The notes under the pieces were generated by a model. The model made no database searches and was not told where the DNA came from. It saw only the letters and a program-made list of their open reading frames with translations. From Gordonia rubripertincta (GTDB taxonomy: Bacteria; Actinomycetota; Actinomycetes; Mycobacteriales; Mycobacteriaceae): a DNA stretch of 64,000 nucleotides. Within the stretch, counting starts at the first letter, position 1. Each line of letters begins with the position of its first letter. Positions 25,592-34,552 of the stretch are shown piece after piece. Where the stretch lies: NCBI RefSeq assembly GCF_038024875.1, contig NZ_CP136136.1, positions 744,001 to 808,000 on the forward strand, in the 5' to 3' direction. The translations under genes and the position numbers were made by a program.

Positions 25592-25900
25592 GTGCCCAAG
25601 CCGTACCCCCAGGAGCTCCGAGACGATGCGATCCGGGTGGCTCGTGATCGTGGAGAAGGCGTCACGATCGAGCAGGTCGCCAACGACTTCGGTGTGCACC
25701 CGATGACGCTGCACAAGTGGATGCGACGCGCGAATATTGATGGGGGCCGCAGCCCTGGCGTGACCTCGACCGAGTCCGCTGAACTGCGCGAGGCCCGTAA
25801 GCGGATCCGCCTGCTTGAGCAGGAGAACGAGGTGCTGCGTCGAGCGGCGGCGTATCTATCGCAGGCGAACCTGCCGGGAAAAGGCTGTACCCGCTCGTGA
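25592..25900 (+). CDS. IS-E OrfA
   Basis: About 102 aa from GTG 25592. IS3 OrfA pattern: PYPQELRDDAIRVARDRGEG, VANDFGVHPMTLHKWMRRA (HTH) and a leucine-zipper tail RKRIRLLEQENEVLRRAAAY. It is the only intact frame of this element; OrfB is broken, so the gene is probably without function. Confidence 0.75.
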   Translation: MPKPYPQELRDDAIRVARDRGEGVTIEQVANDFGVHPMTLHKWMRRANIDGGRSPGVTSTESAELREARKRIRLLEQENEVLRRAAAYLSQANLPGKGCTRS

Positions 25901-27174
25901 AAGAGCTCGCCGCCGACGGGATTGCCGTCGCGTGTCGTGTCGGGTACTTCAGCTCTCGCGCCAGCCCTACTACCGGTGGCTGGCCAGCCCGGTCACCAAT
26001 GCCAAGCTGGCCGCGGCGTATCGGGCGAATGCCCTGTTCGATGCCCACCGCGAGGACCCGGAATTCGGCTACCGATTCCTCGCCGGGGAAGCCGCCACCG
26101 TGGGTGAGTCGATGACCGAGCGGACCGCGTGGCGGATCTGCCGCGACAACGCCTGGTGGTCGGTGTTCGGCAAGAAGCGAGGTCGTAACGGCCGACGACC
26201 GGGACCACCAGTCCACGATGATCTGGTCCAGCGCGACTTCACCGCCGAGGAGCCACATCGGTTGTGGCTCACTGGTATCACCGAACACCACACCCGTGAG
26301 GGCAAGCTCTATCTGTGTGCAATCAAGGACGTGCACTCCGGGCGGATCGTCGGCTACAGCATCGATTCCCGGATGAAAGTCCCGACTGGCCGTGGCAGCG
26401 TTGCACAGCGCGCTGGCCCGTCGTGGTGAGGTGGCCGGCTGCATCGTTCACTCGGATCGAGGGTCACAGCTCCGGTCGCGGAAATTCCTACACGCCTTGA
26501 ATACTCACGGTCCAACGGGGTCGATGGGCAAGGTCGGGGCGTGAGGGGACAACGCAGCTATGGAGATCTTCTTCGCGCTCCTGCAACGCAACGTGCTCGA
26601 CCGTCAACGCTGGGACACCCGTGAACAGCTACGGATCGCAATCGTCACCTGGATCGAACGGACCTACCACCGCCGGCGCCGGCCACCACATCGGCCGAGA
26701 ATCAGACCCGGCGGCTGATGCGACTGGCCGGGGTCCGCGGAGTGCAGCGGGCAGCGAAGGCTTTCACCACCCGTCCCGACCCGACCACGGCCAGACCTAC
26801 CGACCGAGTTCAGCGACAGTTTCGTGCCGATCGACCCAACCAGCTACGGGTCGTCCCAGCTATGGGTCGTCGACATCACCTGCGTGCGAACCTGGCAGGG
26901 CTTCGCCTACACCGAATTTGTCACCGATGCCTGCACCCGCGTGATCGTCGGTTGGCATGTTGCGGCTACCATACGGACCGAGCTGATCAGGCAGCGTCGG
27001 CCTTGGCGCACCGTCGAGCAGGTGGGGCTTGCCACCTGCGAATGGGTCTGGTGGTACAACCAACAGCGTCTACACGAAGCGCTCGACTATCAACCACCCA
27101 CAGAGTTCGAGGCCGCCCTCAACGGCGCCTCAGCTATCTGCGAGTCGGCCGCCCCGGCCCTCGCAACCACATAG
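25880..27174 (+). pseudogene. IS-E OrfB remains (IS3 transposase, multiple lesions)
   Basis: Pieces of an IS3 OrfB in changing frames: AAYRANALFDAHREDPEFGY, TERTAWRICRDNAWWSVFGKK, GKLYLCAIKDVHSGRIVGYS, then HSDRGSQLRSRKFLHAL in another frame, an in-frame stop near 26540, and FFALLQRNVLDRQRWDTREQ. A further partial copy (LWVVDITCVRTWQGFAYTEF) with an internal deletion ends with WVWWYNQQRLHEALDYQPP near 27110. At least two related elements seem to have fused and decayed here. Confidence 0.75.
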
Positions 27175-27185
27175 GAACTAAACCT

Positions 27186-27439
27186 GGGGTACTTCATGGT
27201 CTTGCGTCGACCAAATGAACCCCCAATACATATCGCTGGCCTATGCCGACCGGCTGATCGAGTTTAAAGTCGACCCCTCGGTCAGCACTGTGCGCGACTC
27301 CTCCGACAACACTCTCGCCGAAGCGTCAGGTACCGCGAGTGTCATTTGCCACGGTGAAGGGACCGCTGTGAGCTGATTTTTGCCATCGGGATGGGACCAC
27401 CTGGATTGCCAGTTATGGGACCACCGGCGCGTTGGCGGA
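27186..27439 (+). other. IS remnant region (IS3 orfB scrap)
   Basis: A short frame near 27209-27330 reads YISLAYADRLIEFKVDPSVS, TVRDSSDNTLAEASG, a decayed form of the IS3 motif LAF.DRL...G...SVGSVGDSYDNALAE. Nothing else recognisable is present. Confidence 0.6.
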
Positions 27440-27467
27440 TTCTAGGGGTCCTCGCAACACCGGTTGG

Positions 27468-28841
27468 TTAGACGGGTACAAGTAAATCACGCAGACGCTC
27501 GGCTGGGGTTCTCCAGTCGAGCGTTTTGCGTGGTCGACTGTTGAGTCGTTGGGCGACGAGTTCGAGGTCTGCGGCAGTGTGCACCGACAGGTCGGTGCCC
27601 TTCGGAAAGTATTGGCGCAGTAGCCCATTGGTGTTCTCATTCGAGCCTCGCTGCCAGGGTGAATGCGGGTCGCAGAAGTAGACGGGCACATTGGTAGCGA
27701 TGCTGAACTGCTTGTGGGCGGCCATCTCGCAGCCCTGGTCCCAGGTCAACGATCCCCGCAGGTGCTCGGGCAGAGAACCGATCAGCGGGATCAGTACGTC
27801 ACGGACTGCTTCGGCCGTGTGCTCGCCGGGTAGATGACCGAGGAGCACATAGCGAGTCGAGCGTTCGACCAACGTCACGATGGCTGATTCCGACCGGCTG
27901 CCGACGATGAGGTCACCCTCCCAGTGACCGGGCACAGCCCGATCCTCGACCTCGGCCGGTCGATCGGAAATCATCACCATCTCGTCGACGAACCGGGTGG
28001 TGCGTCGATCTGGGGACCGGTGAGGTTTGCGGTGGGTGCGGCCGGTGCGTAACGCGTCGGCGAGTTCGCGGCGCAACCCGCCCCGGGCTTGGACGTAGAT
28101 CGCCTGATAGATCGTTTCGGTACTCACTCGCATCGCCTCGTCATCGGGGAATTCGATGATCAAAGTGTGACTGATCTGTTCGGGAGACCATTGCTCGGCG
28201 AGTTTGTTCGAAACGTAATCCCGCAACGGTCCACCGACCGCCAGCTTGGAGTCTTTTGGTCGTAAACGCGAACTTGCCCAGTCTCTTTGGGCTCGATGAG
28301 GGCGATACACCCCAGAAACGGAGTAGGCGTCGATTTCTCGTTTGATCGTCGATGCCGGCCGACCCAGCTGGCGCCCGATCTCCCGCAGCGAGTCGCCGGC
28401 GCGACGCATGTCGGTGATCTGTTCCCGCTCGGACAAGGTGAGAAACCGAGGATGCAGTGGGGCTTCGATCCGGGCCAGTGACGGTCGCGTGTCAACAGTG
28501 GTCACACCGGTCTTGTAGTCGATCCGACGGCCATCGGGGTGGAGGCGCGCGTTGCCGATCTTGCGGATCCCGCTATCCCAGTCCCGGGCGGTGCGGATGT
28601 GCACTCCGACTTGCTTGGCAGCCTCACGGCGGCCGACACCGGCAGCGCGCAGCGCGTCATAGCGAGCGCGTCCCGGATGCCCGGAAGTGCCCCGTTTGCC
28701 GCGACCACGTAAGCCGGCTCGACGAACCCACCCATATGCCGTGGCACGGTTGACTCCCACACTGCGCGCCGCTGCTGTCACGTTGCCGTATTCACGGTCC
28801 AACGCCTCGAAAAACAGCTCCTTCAACTCCGCAGAAACCAT
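27468..28841 (-). CDS. IS30-family transposase
   Basis: A 457-aa protein. The N-terminus has a homeodomain-like HTH (GNVTAAARSVGVNRATAYGW) and the IS30 HTH (LTLSEREQITDMRRAGDSLR, EIGRQLGRPASTIKREI). The DDE core is seen in PGHWEGDLIVGSRSESAIVT, LTWDQGCEMAAH and PWQRGSNENTNGLLRQYFPKG. The frame is intact, so the element may be active. The start ATG 28841 directly abuts a large hairpin. Confidence 0.92.
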   Translation of the reverse strand: MVSAELKELFFEALDREYGNVTAAARSVGVNRATAYGWVRRAGLRGRGKRGTSGHPGRARYDALRAAGVGRREAAKQVGVHIRTARDWDSGIRKIGNARLHPDGRRIDYKTGVTTVDTRPSLARIEAPLHPRFLTLSEREQITDMRRAGDSLREIGRQLGRPASTIKREIDAYSVSGVYRPHRAQRDWASSRLRPKDSKLAVGGPLRDYVSNKLAEQWSPEQISHTLIIEFPDDEAMRVSTETIYQAIYVQARGGLRRELADALRTGRTHRKPHRSPDRRTTRFVDEMVMISDRPAEVEDRAVPGHWEGDLIVGSRSESAIVTLVERSTRYVLLGHLPGEHTAEAVRDVLIPLIGSLPEHLRGSLTWDQGCEMAAHKQFSIATNVPVYFCDPHSPWQRGSNENTNGLLRQYFPKGTDLSVHTAADLELVAQRLNSRPRKTLDWRTPAERLRDLLVPV

Positions 28842-28882
28842 GATCCCCGCAACTCCCTGATAGCCAGGGTGTTGCGGGGATC
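28842..28882. promoter_or_regulatory. 41-bp hairpin touching the IS30 transposase start
   Basis: Arms GATCCCCGCAACTCCCTG and CAGGGTGTTGCGGGGATC (18 bp with one T-T mismatch) surround a 5-nt loop. It lies immediately before the transposase ATG, so in mRNA reading in from outside it would hide the ribosome site. Such structures limit transposase synthesis after insertion into active genes (known for several ISs); the role here is inferred. Confidence 0.6.
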
Positions 28883-28962
28883 ACTAGAACCCAAGGTTGC
28901 GCTGGTGGTCTCTTGTTTTGTCCGTTGGGCCTTGACCCCGGACCTTGGACACAGGGTGGGAT

Positions 28963-29860
28963 TTATGCTGCGTGTAGAAGTGTAGCAGCGTAACGGTTTT
29001 CGTAGGTGAGTGGTGATTGGTGCCCGCACCACGAGTGTCTTCGGCGGTTGTTGTAACGCACGAGCCACCCCAAAGACTTCACGCCGGCAGGTGAACTCAT
29101 CGGGCCAGGACTGCTCATCTTGAAGGACCTCGCGTTTGAGCGTGGCGTTGAACGACTCGGCCATCGCATTGTCGGCGCTGGTGCCCACCGCTCCCATGGA
29201 CTGGGTCACGCCGAGTTCAGCGCACAGGTTGGCGTAGGCCTTGCTGGTGTAGACCGAGCCGTGATCGGAGTGAAAGACCGCTCCCGACAACGACCCTCGC
29301 GTCTGTTGTGCCGCTTGCAAGGCATCGGCAACGAGATCGGTGCGCATATGATCGGCCACCGCCCACCCCGTCAACCGTCGGGAGTAGCAGTCGATCACCG
29401 TAGCCAGGTACAGGTTGGAGCCATCGGCGATCGGCAGATACGTGATATCGCCGACATACACCCGGTTCGTGGCGGGCGCGGTGAGATCGCGTTCCACCAG
29501 GTCAGGGACTATGCGATCGGCAGGTTCAGGGATCGTGGTGACCACACGACGGCGCCGCCGATAACCGACAATGCCGTGGGCGCGCATCACCCGCGCCACC
29601 CGTTTGTGATTGACCCGGTTCTCCAGCGCCACCCCATCGTTGAGTTCCGCGGTAATCCGCGGTGCACCACAGGTGCTGTCACCATCGTGAACCTCACGAA
29701 TACGTTGCGCCAAAACATGATCAGCTTCCGCACGAGCCGCCCGGCGCGGGGCCGCCTTGCGCCAGGCGTAAAACGACGAACACGCGATCTCGAGGAGATC
29801 GCATAGCCACTTGACCGGGTAGGTGTCGAGGTGGTCGGCGACGAACTGGAAGCGGCTCAC
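28963..29860 (-). pseudogene. IS-F OrfB transposase, frameshifted near the C-terminus
   Basis: IS3 DDE integrase: VYVGDITYLPIADGSNLYLA, VFHSDHGSVYTSKAYANLC, NAMAESFNATLKREVL. At 29068-29071 a run CCCC (GGGG on the coding strand) has one base too many; without it EVFGWLVRYNNRRRHSWCGH follows, the normal C-terminal signature. As written the frame drifts into nonsense after EVF and the reading extends to 28823. Confidence 0.83.
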
Positions 29861-30222
29861 CAGTTCGTCTCCCCGGCGAAATACTTGGCCGCCTGACGCA
29901 AAATCTCCCGTTCGGTGCTCAGCTTGAGCTTCTCGCTACGCAGTGCCGCGTTCTCCCTCTCCAACCGTGCGATCTTGGCCTCAGCGCTTTCTGGCCCCAC
30001 CACAGTGGGCCCATCGCCGTTGCGGGCCTTGAGCGGGCTGACCGCCCCGCTGCCATCGGCAGCGGTCTTGCGGCCGGTGCCGTAGCGCTCAAGCCAGTGA
30101 CGCAACGTGCCGCGCTCGACCCCAAGATCGGCGGCGATACCGCGCACCGTGGCCCCGGGGGTCGACTCGTACAAGTCCACCGCGTCCTGACGAAACTGCT
30201 CTGAATAGTGTCTCCGAGCCAT
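29857..30222 (-). CDS. IS-F OrfA
   Basis: About 121 aa from ATG 30222 (MARRHYSEQFRQDAVDLYES). HTH in ATVRGIAADLGVERGTLRHW and a leucine zipper in ARLERENAALRSEKLKLSTE. It overlaps OrfB by 4 bp, the usual IS3 arrangement. Confidence 0.85.
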   Translation of the reverse strand: MARRHYSEQFRQDAVDLYESTPGATVRGIAADLGVERGTLRHWLERYGTGRKTAADGSGAVSPLKARNGDGPTVVGPESAEAKIARLERENAALRSEKLKLSTEREILRQAAKYFAGETNW

Positions 30223-30332
30223 ACCTTGATCATCTCGCTTCTCCCCGCGAACTGCGGGATTCAACGTGTCCAAGGTCCGGGGTCAGGTCCCGTTGACTCG
30301 GCCGTGACGAGCAGTCATGGAAGGGGCGGCGG

Positions 30333-30466
30333 CATGGGCTATCGGGAGGTTGCTGTGGAAGAGATCAGAGAAGTCCTGCGGTTGTGGCTGGGTCTGGCGG
30401 TGGGGTTACCGTCGCCGGGGCTGCGCACGATCGCCGCGCATGCGGGGGTGTCCGTGGCCATGAGAA
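30333..30466 (+). pseudogene. IS21-type IstA, N-terminal scrap
   Basis: Encodes MGYREVAVEEIREVLRLWLG, then GLRTIAAHAGVSVAM, which is the N-terminal HTH of an IstA-type transposase. It is cut off at about 30466 and followed 20 bp later by IS-C. The rest of this gene is not in the window (the IstA at 34553-35840 is of a different type). Confidence 0.65.
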
Positions 30467-30531
30467 AGTCCCCACTGGTGGGGGGTTGAGGTTCCCCCCG
30501 AACCGTAGAGGCATCGATAATGAGGAGCACG

Positions 30532-30822
30532 ATGCCAGAGAAGCGGAAGAAGTACGACCGGGAGTTTCGTGATGGGGCGGTCCGGATCGTCGAGGAGACA
30601 GGTAAGCCGATCGCCCAGGTCGCTCGAGACCTGGGGGTCAACGAGGGCACCTTGGGTAACTGGGTCAACCGGGCGCGCGCCGAGCGGGAGGGCCGCGGCG
30701 AGCTGACCGTTGATGACGCTGCTGAGCTCAAACGGTTGCGTGACGAGGTCGCCGAGCTGCGCATGGAGCGTGATGTCCTCAAGCGATCAGTGGTCCTGTG
30801 GGTGAAGGAGGCGACGAAGTGA
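30532..30822 (+). CDS. IS-C OrfA, copy 1
   Basis: A 96-aa IS3 OrfA. ATG 30532 is chosen because GAGGAG lies 5 nt before it; an ATG at 30520 would include that site in the coding part. HTH: DGAVRIVEETGKPIAQVARD, LGVNEGTLGNWVNRAR; zipper: LKRLRDEVAELRMERDVLKR. Its stop overlaps the OrfB start (GTGA). Confidence 0.92.
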   Translation: MPEKRKKYDREFRDGAVRIVEETGKPIAQVARDLGVNEGTLGNWVNRARAEREGRGELTVDDAAELKRLRDEVAELRMERDVLKRSVVLWVKEATK

Positions 30823-31757
30823 GCGTGGCACGCTTTATCGCCGACCAGAGGACCAACTATCGGGTGCCACACGCGGTGTCCTGCCGGCTGCTCGGGGTCA
30901 GCGAGGCGTGGTTCTACAAATGGCATAAGCGGACCCAATCGCCGGGTGCGGCAACGGGTTTGCACACCACCCGCGACTATCGCCGGGACACCATCGACCG
31001 GGCCGTGGCGGTGGCGTTCGACAAGGCCCGCGGCCTGCACGGGTCACCGCGCCTGCATGCGGATCTGCGTGCTGACGGGTGGACGGTGACCGAGAAGACT
31101 GTCGCTGATTCGATGTGTCGTCAGGGCCTGGTCGCGCGGCGGATCCGCCGGCGCAACGGGCTGACCCGTCAGGACAAGACCGCCCCGAAGTTCCCCGATT
31201 TGTTGGGTCGCGATTTCACCGCACAGTGCCCCGATCAGCGGTGGGTCGGCGACATCACCGAGATCCCGACCGCGGCGGGCAAGCTGTATCTGGCCACGGT
31301 CATCGACCTCTACAGTCGCCGCCTGCTGGGGGCGGCCACCAGTCGTCACCCGGATGCAGCGTTGGCGTGTGCGGCGATCGAGATGGCGGTCGCCACGCGG
31401 GGCGGTATGCAGGCGATATGGCGTGATGACGATGCGCAGAAGCTGATTTTCCACACCGATCGTGGGTCGACGTACACCGCGAAACGGTTCACCAGGCTGT
31501 GCCAGAAGATGGGTATCCGGCAGTCGATGGGCCGGGTCGGATCGTGTTTCGACAACGCCGCAGCGGAGGCATTCTTCTCTTCTTTGGAGTGGGAAGTGTT
31601 GTCACGCAACGAGTTCCATACTATCATGGAGGCGCAGGCGGTCGTGTTGGAGTGGTGCTACGGCTTCTACAATCACCAGCGTCGCCACAGCGCGATCGGG
31701 ATGATGAGTCCGGTCGACTACGAGAACACCGCAGTCACCGAGCCCGAAGCCGCATAG
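30819..31757 (+). CDS. IS-C OrfB transposase, copy 1
   Basis: A 312-aa IS3 DDE transposase from GTG 30819, translationally coupled to OrfA. Catalytic regions: Asp in RWVGDITEIPTAAGKLYLAT, Asp in FHTDRGSTYTAKRF, Glu in FDNAAAEAFFSSLEWEVL; C-terminal signature WCYGFYNHQRRHSAIGMMSP. Intact and identical to copy 2. Confidence 0.92.
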   Translation: MSVARFIADQRTNYRVPHAVSCRLLGVSEAWFYKWHKRTQSPGAATGLHTTRDYRRDTIDRAVAVAFDKARGLHGSPRLHADLRADGWTVTEKTVADSMCRQGLVARRIRRRNGLTRQDKTAPKFPDLLGRDFTAQCPDQRWVGDITEIPTAAGKLYLATVIDLYSRRLLGAATSRHPDAALACAAIEMAVATRGGMQAIWRDDDAQKLIFHTDRGSTYTAKRFTRLCQKMGIRQSMGRVGSCFDNAAAEAFFSSLEWEVLSRNEFHTIMEAQAVVLEWCYGFYNHQRRHSAIGMMSPVDYENTAVTEPEAA

Positions 31758-31788
31758 AGGAGTCCTCCACGATTCCGGGGGAACCACA

Positions 31789-32807
31789 GGTGTCAGATGG
31801 TCTGTGTAAGTCCAGTGCTCATCAGTGAGAGGAAGATCTATGAGCATGGCGTTAGACGACAAGCAGCAGGGCCACGACGACGAGCAGTTGCCTGAACTGG
31901 CCGAGCCGCGCTCGACCGCGGAAGTCGCCGAGGCATTACAGGCCTCGGGCATGGTCGATGAGCTGCTCGCCCAGATCGATACCGGCCAGGTCCAGATCAC
32001 CGGCGAAGGCGGGTTGATCCCAGGTCTGATCAAACTGGCCCTCGAACGCGGTCTGAAGGCCGAGCTGACCGATCACCTCGGCTATGCCAAGGGCGATCCG
32101 GCCGGGCGGGAGTTGCCCAACGCCCGTAACGGGTCGAGCCCGAAAACGGTGGCCTCGCAGGCCGGGCCGGTCGAGCCGAACATTCCTCGTGACCGTGACG
32201 GCACGTTCACCCCGCGGCTGGTCCCGAAGGGCTCGCGCCGCCTCGGCGGCCTCGACGACATCATCATCTCGCTCTACGCCGGCGGCATGACGTTGCGCGA
32301 CATCCAACACCATTTGGCCTCCACGATCGGCACCGATCTCTCGCACGAGACGATCTCGAAGATCTGCGACGAGGTCCTCGACGCGGTCGATGAATGGCAG
32401 AACCGGCCGCTGGAGCCGTTGTATCCCGTCATCTACCTTGACGCCCTGGTGGTGAAGGTCAAAGACGGCGCCCATGTCCGAAACAAGCACGCCCACATTG
32501 CTATTGGCGTCGATATGGCCGGCGTCAAGCATGTGCTGGGAATCTGGATACAGGCCGAAGAAGGCGCCAAGTTCTGGGCCGGGGTGTGTGCGAATCTGGC
32601 CAACCGCGGCGTCAAGGACGTGCTGATCGTGTGCTGTGACGGGCTCACCGGATTCCCCGAAGCGATCGAGGCGACCTGGCCGCTGGCCACCGTGCAAACC
32701 TGTGTGGTGCATCTGATCCGCAACTCGATGCGGTTCGTGAACTACAAAGACCGCAAAGACGTCGCTCGGGCGATTAAACCGATCTACACCGCCCCCGACG
32801 CCGAGAC
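31789..32807 (+). mobile_element. IS-D, IS256-family element truncated by IS-C copy 2
   Basis: Starts with the terminal sequence containing GATGGTCTGTGTAAGTCC; a related end, GATGTCTGTGTAAGAACG, closes the sister copy near 49320. The right part is cut away at 32808 by IS-C copy 2. Confidence 0.8.
31840..32807 (+). pseudogene. IS256/Mutator-type transposase, C-terminus lost
   Basis: About 322 codons from ATG 31840 (GAGAGGAAGATCT upstream). Features: GLIPGLIKLALERGLKAELT, DHLGYAKGD, then the DDE region LDALVVKVKD, HIAIGVDMAGVKHVLGIWIQ and VCCDGLTGFPEAI. It ends in IS-C sequence after IKPIYTAPDAET, losing the C-terminal about 90 residues with the catalytic Glu. Sister copy halves: 19206-19513 and 49366-50041. 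Confidence 0.87.
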
Positions 32808-32838
32808 TGTGGTTCCCCCGGAATCGTGGAGGACTCCT

Positions 32839-33777
32839 CTATGCGGCTTCGGGCTCGGTGACTGCGGTGTTCTCGTAGTCGACCGGACTCATCATCCCGA
32901 TCGCGCTGTGGCGACGCTGGTGATTGTAGAAGCCGTAGCACCACTCCAACACGACCGCCTGCGCCTCCATGATAGTATGGAACTCGTTGCGTGACAACAC
33001 TTCCCACTCCAAAGAAGAGAAGAATGCCTCCGCTGCGGCGTTGTCGAAACACGATCCGACCCGGCCCATCGACTGCCGGATACCCATCTTCTGGCACAGC
33101 CTGGTGAACCGTTTCGCGGTGTACGTCGACCCACGATCGGTGTGGAAAATCAGCTTCTGCGCATCGTCATCACGCCATATCGCCTGCATACCGCCCCGCG
33201 TGGCGACCGCCATCTCGATCGCCGCACACGCCAACGCTGCATCCGGGTGACGACTGGTGGCCGCCCCCAGCAGGCGGCGACTGTAGAGGTCGATGACCGT
33301 GGCCAGATACAGCTTGCCCGCCGCGGTCGGGATCTCGGTGATGTCGCCGACCCACCGCTGATCGGGGCACTGTGCGGTGAAATCGCGACCCAACAAATCG
33401 GGGAACTTCGGGGCGGTCTTGTCCTGACGGGTCAGCCCGTTGCGCCGGCGGATCCGCCGCGCGACCAGGCCCTGACGACACATCGAATCAGCGACAGTCT
33501 TCTCGGTCACCGTCCACCCGTCAGCACGCAGATCCGCATGCAGGCGCGGTGACCCGTGCAGGCCGCGGGCCTTGTCGAACGCCACCGCCACGGCCCGGTC
33601 GATGGTGTCCCGGCGATAGTCGCGGGTGGTGTGCAAACCCGTTGCCGCACCCGGCGATTGGGTCCGCTTATGCCATTTGTAGAACCACGCCTCGCTGACC
33701 CCGAGCAGCCGGCAGGACACCGCGTGTGGCACCCGATAGTTGGTCCTCTGGTCGGCGATAAAGCGTGCCACGCTCAC
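32839..33777 (-). CDS. IS-C OrfB transposase, copy 2
   Basis: Same 312-aa protein as in copy 1 (VGDITEIPTAAGKLYLAT, FHTDRGSTYTAKRF, DNAAAEAFFSSLEWEVL), with GTG start at 33777 overlapping the OrfA stop. Frame intact. Confidence 0.91.
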   Translation of the reverse strand: MSVARFIADQRTNYRVPHAVSCRLLGVSEAWFYKWHKRTQSPGAATGLHTTRDYRRDTIDRAVAVAFDKARGLHGSPRLHADLRADGWTVTEKTVADSMCRQGLVARRIRRRNGLTRQDKTAPKFPDLLGRDFTAQCPDQRWVGDITEIPTAAGKLYLATVIDLYSRRLLGAATSRHPDAALACAAIEMAVATRGGMQAIWRDDDAQKLIFHTDRGSTYTAKRFTRLCQKMGIRQSMGRVGSCFDNAAAEAFFSSLEWEVLSRNEFHTIMEAQAVVLEWCYGFYNHQRRHSAIGMMSPVDYENTAVTEPEAA

Positions 33778-34064
33778 TTCGTCGCCTCCTTCACCCACAG
33801 GACCACTGATCGCTTGAGGACATCACGCTCCATGCGCAGCTCGGCGACCTCGTCACGCAACCGTTTGAGCTCAGCAGCGTCATCAACGGTCAGCTCGCCG
33901 CGGCCCTCCCGCTCGGCGCGCGCCCGGTTGACCCAGTTACCCAAGGTGCCCTCGTTGACCCCCAGGTCTCGAGCGACCTGGGCGATCGGCTTACCTGTCT
34001 CCTCGACGATCCGGACCGCCCCATCACGAAACTCCCGGTCGTACTTCTTCCGCTTCTCTGGCAT
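33774..34064 (-). CDS. IS-C OrfA, copy 2
   Basis: Same 96-aa OrfA as in copy 1, starting at the inner ATG (34064) behind GAGGAG. HTH plus leucine zipper intact. Confidence 0.91.
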   Translation of the reverse strand: MPEKRKKYDREFRDGAVRIVEETGKPIAQVARDLGVNEGTLGNWVNRARAEREGRGELTVDDAAELKRLRDEVAELRMERDVLKRSVVLWVKEATK

Positions 34065-34109
34065 CGTGCTCCTCATTATCGATGCCTCTACGGTTCGGGG
34101 GGAACCTCA

Positions 34110-34546
34110 AGGCGGGTGACCCATCCGGTGGTGGTGTCGAAGAGCACAGGGTAGGCGTTGTGCGCGGCTTTGATCCCGAGCGCGATCGCGAGGTGGGTCT
34201 TACCCACTCCAGGTGGTCCGAGAAGGATCACGTTGTCGCTCTTAGCGATCCGGGTGCTGGTGGCCAGATGGGCGATAACATCGCGACGCAATCCTGGAAG
34301 GCGGTCGAAGTTGAAGTCCTCGAGTGTCTTGACCGCGGGGAAGCGAGCGCCACTGATCCGCAGCACGGTGCCGTTGGCTTCGCGTTCACTGACCTGGCGG
34401 TCAAGGATCGCTGCGAGGTACTCCTCGTGGGTCCAGTTGTCGGTGCGGGCCCGCTCGGCCAACTCGGCCCAGCAGCGGCGGATCGCTGGCATCTTCAACG
34501 CCCGCGCCGCGAACTCGATCTGCTTACCTGTGTGATTGTCGGACAT
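34110..34546 (-). pseudogene. IS21-family IstB ATPase, C-terminus cut by IS-C copy 2
   Basis: About 145 codons of a normally about 250-aa AAA+ helper of IS21 transposition. The N-terminal part KMPAIRRCWAELAERA and the Walker A motif LLGPPGVGKTHLAIAL are present; Walker B and the rest are lost at 34110 where IS-C begins. It follows IstA by 6 bp, as usual in IS21. Confidence 0.87.
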
Positions 34547-34552
34547 GGTATT

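Larger units (their letters stand above)
25487..27185 (+). mobile_element. IS-E, degenerate IS3-family element
   Basis: Bounded by inverted ends TGGTTTAGTTCC (25487) and GGAACTAAACCT (to 27185). It starts 8 bp after the MmpL 2 stop. Inside are OrfA and a badly broken OrfB with several frameshifts and deletions, so it cannot move by itself. Confidence 0.75.
27440..28889 (-). mobile_element. IS30-family element
   Basis: Imperfect terminal repeats TTCTAGGGGTCCTCGCAACACC (left, split here as TTCTAGGGG and TCCTCGCAACACC) and GTTCTAGTGATCCCCGCAAC (right, inverted) frame a single intact IS30-type transposase gene. The right end partly coincides with a 41-bp hairpin that touches the transposase start codon. 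Confidence 0.75.
28933..30285 (-). mobile_element. IS-F (IS3 family, 1353 bp, perfect 20-bp ends)
   Basis: Perfect inverted ends TGACCCCGGACCTTGGACAC at both sides. It holds OrfA and a frameshifted OrfB on the minus strand. No matching target duplication is visible (flanks CCT and GGT). Confidence 0.88.
30487..31788 (+). mobile_element. IS-C copy 1 (IS3 family, 1302 bp)
   Basis: Ends TGAGGTTCCCCCCGAACCG and TGTGGTTCCCCCGGAATCG (inverted). A 3-bp target duplication GGT flanks it (30484-30486 and 31789-31791), so this insertion is undisturbed. It lies just before the IS256-type element. Other copies of identical length: 32808-34109 and 59881-61182. Confidence 0.93.
32808..34109 (-). mobile_element. 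IS-C copy 2 (IS3 family, 1302 bp)
   Basis: The same element as 30487-31788 but inverted. It cuts the IS256-type transposase on the left and the IstB gene on the right. The flanks (GAC and AGG) do not match, so it has taken part in a deletion or recombination. With copy 1 it makes a pair of 1.3-kb inverted repeats around 1 kb. Confidence 0.92.
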
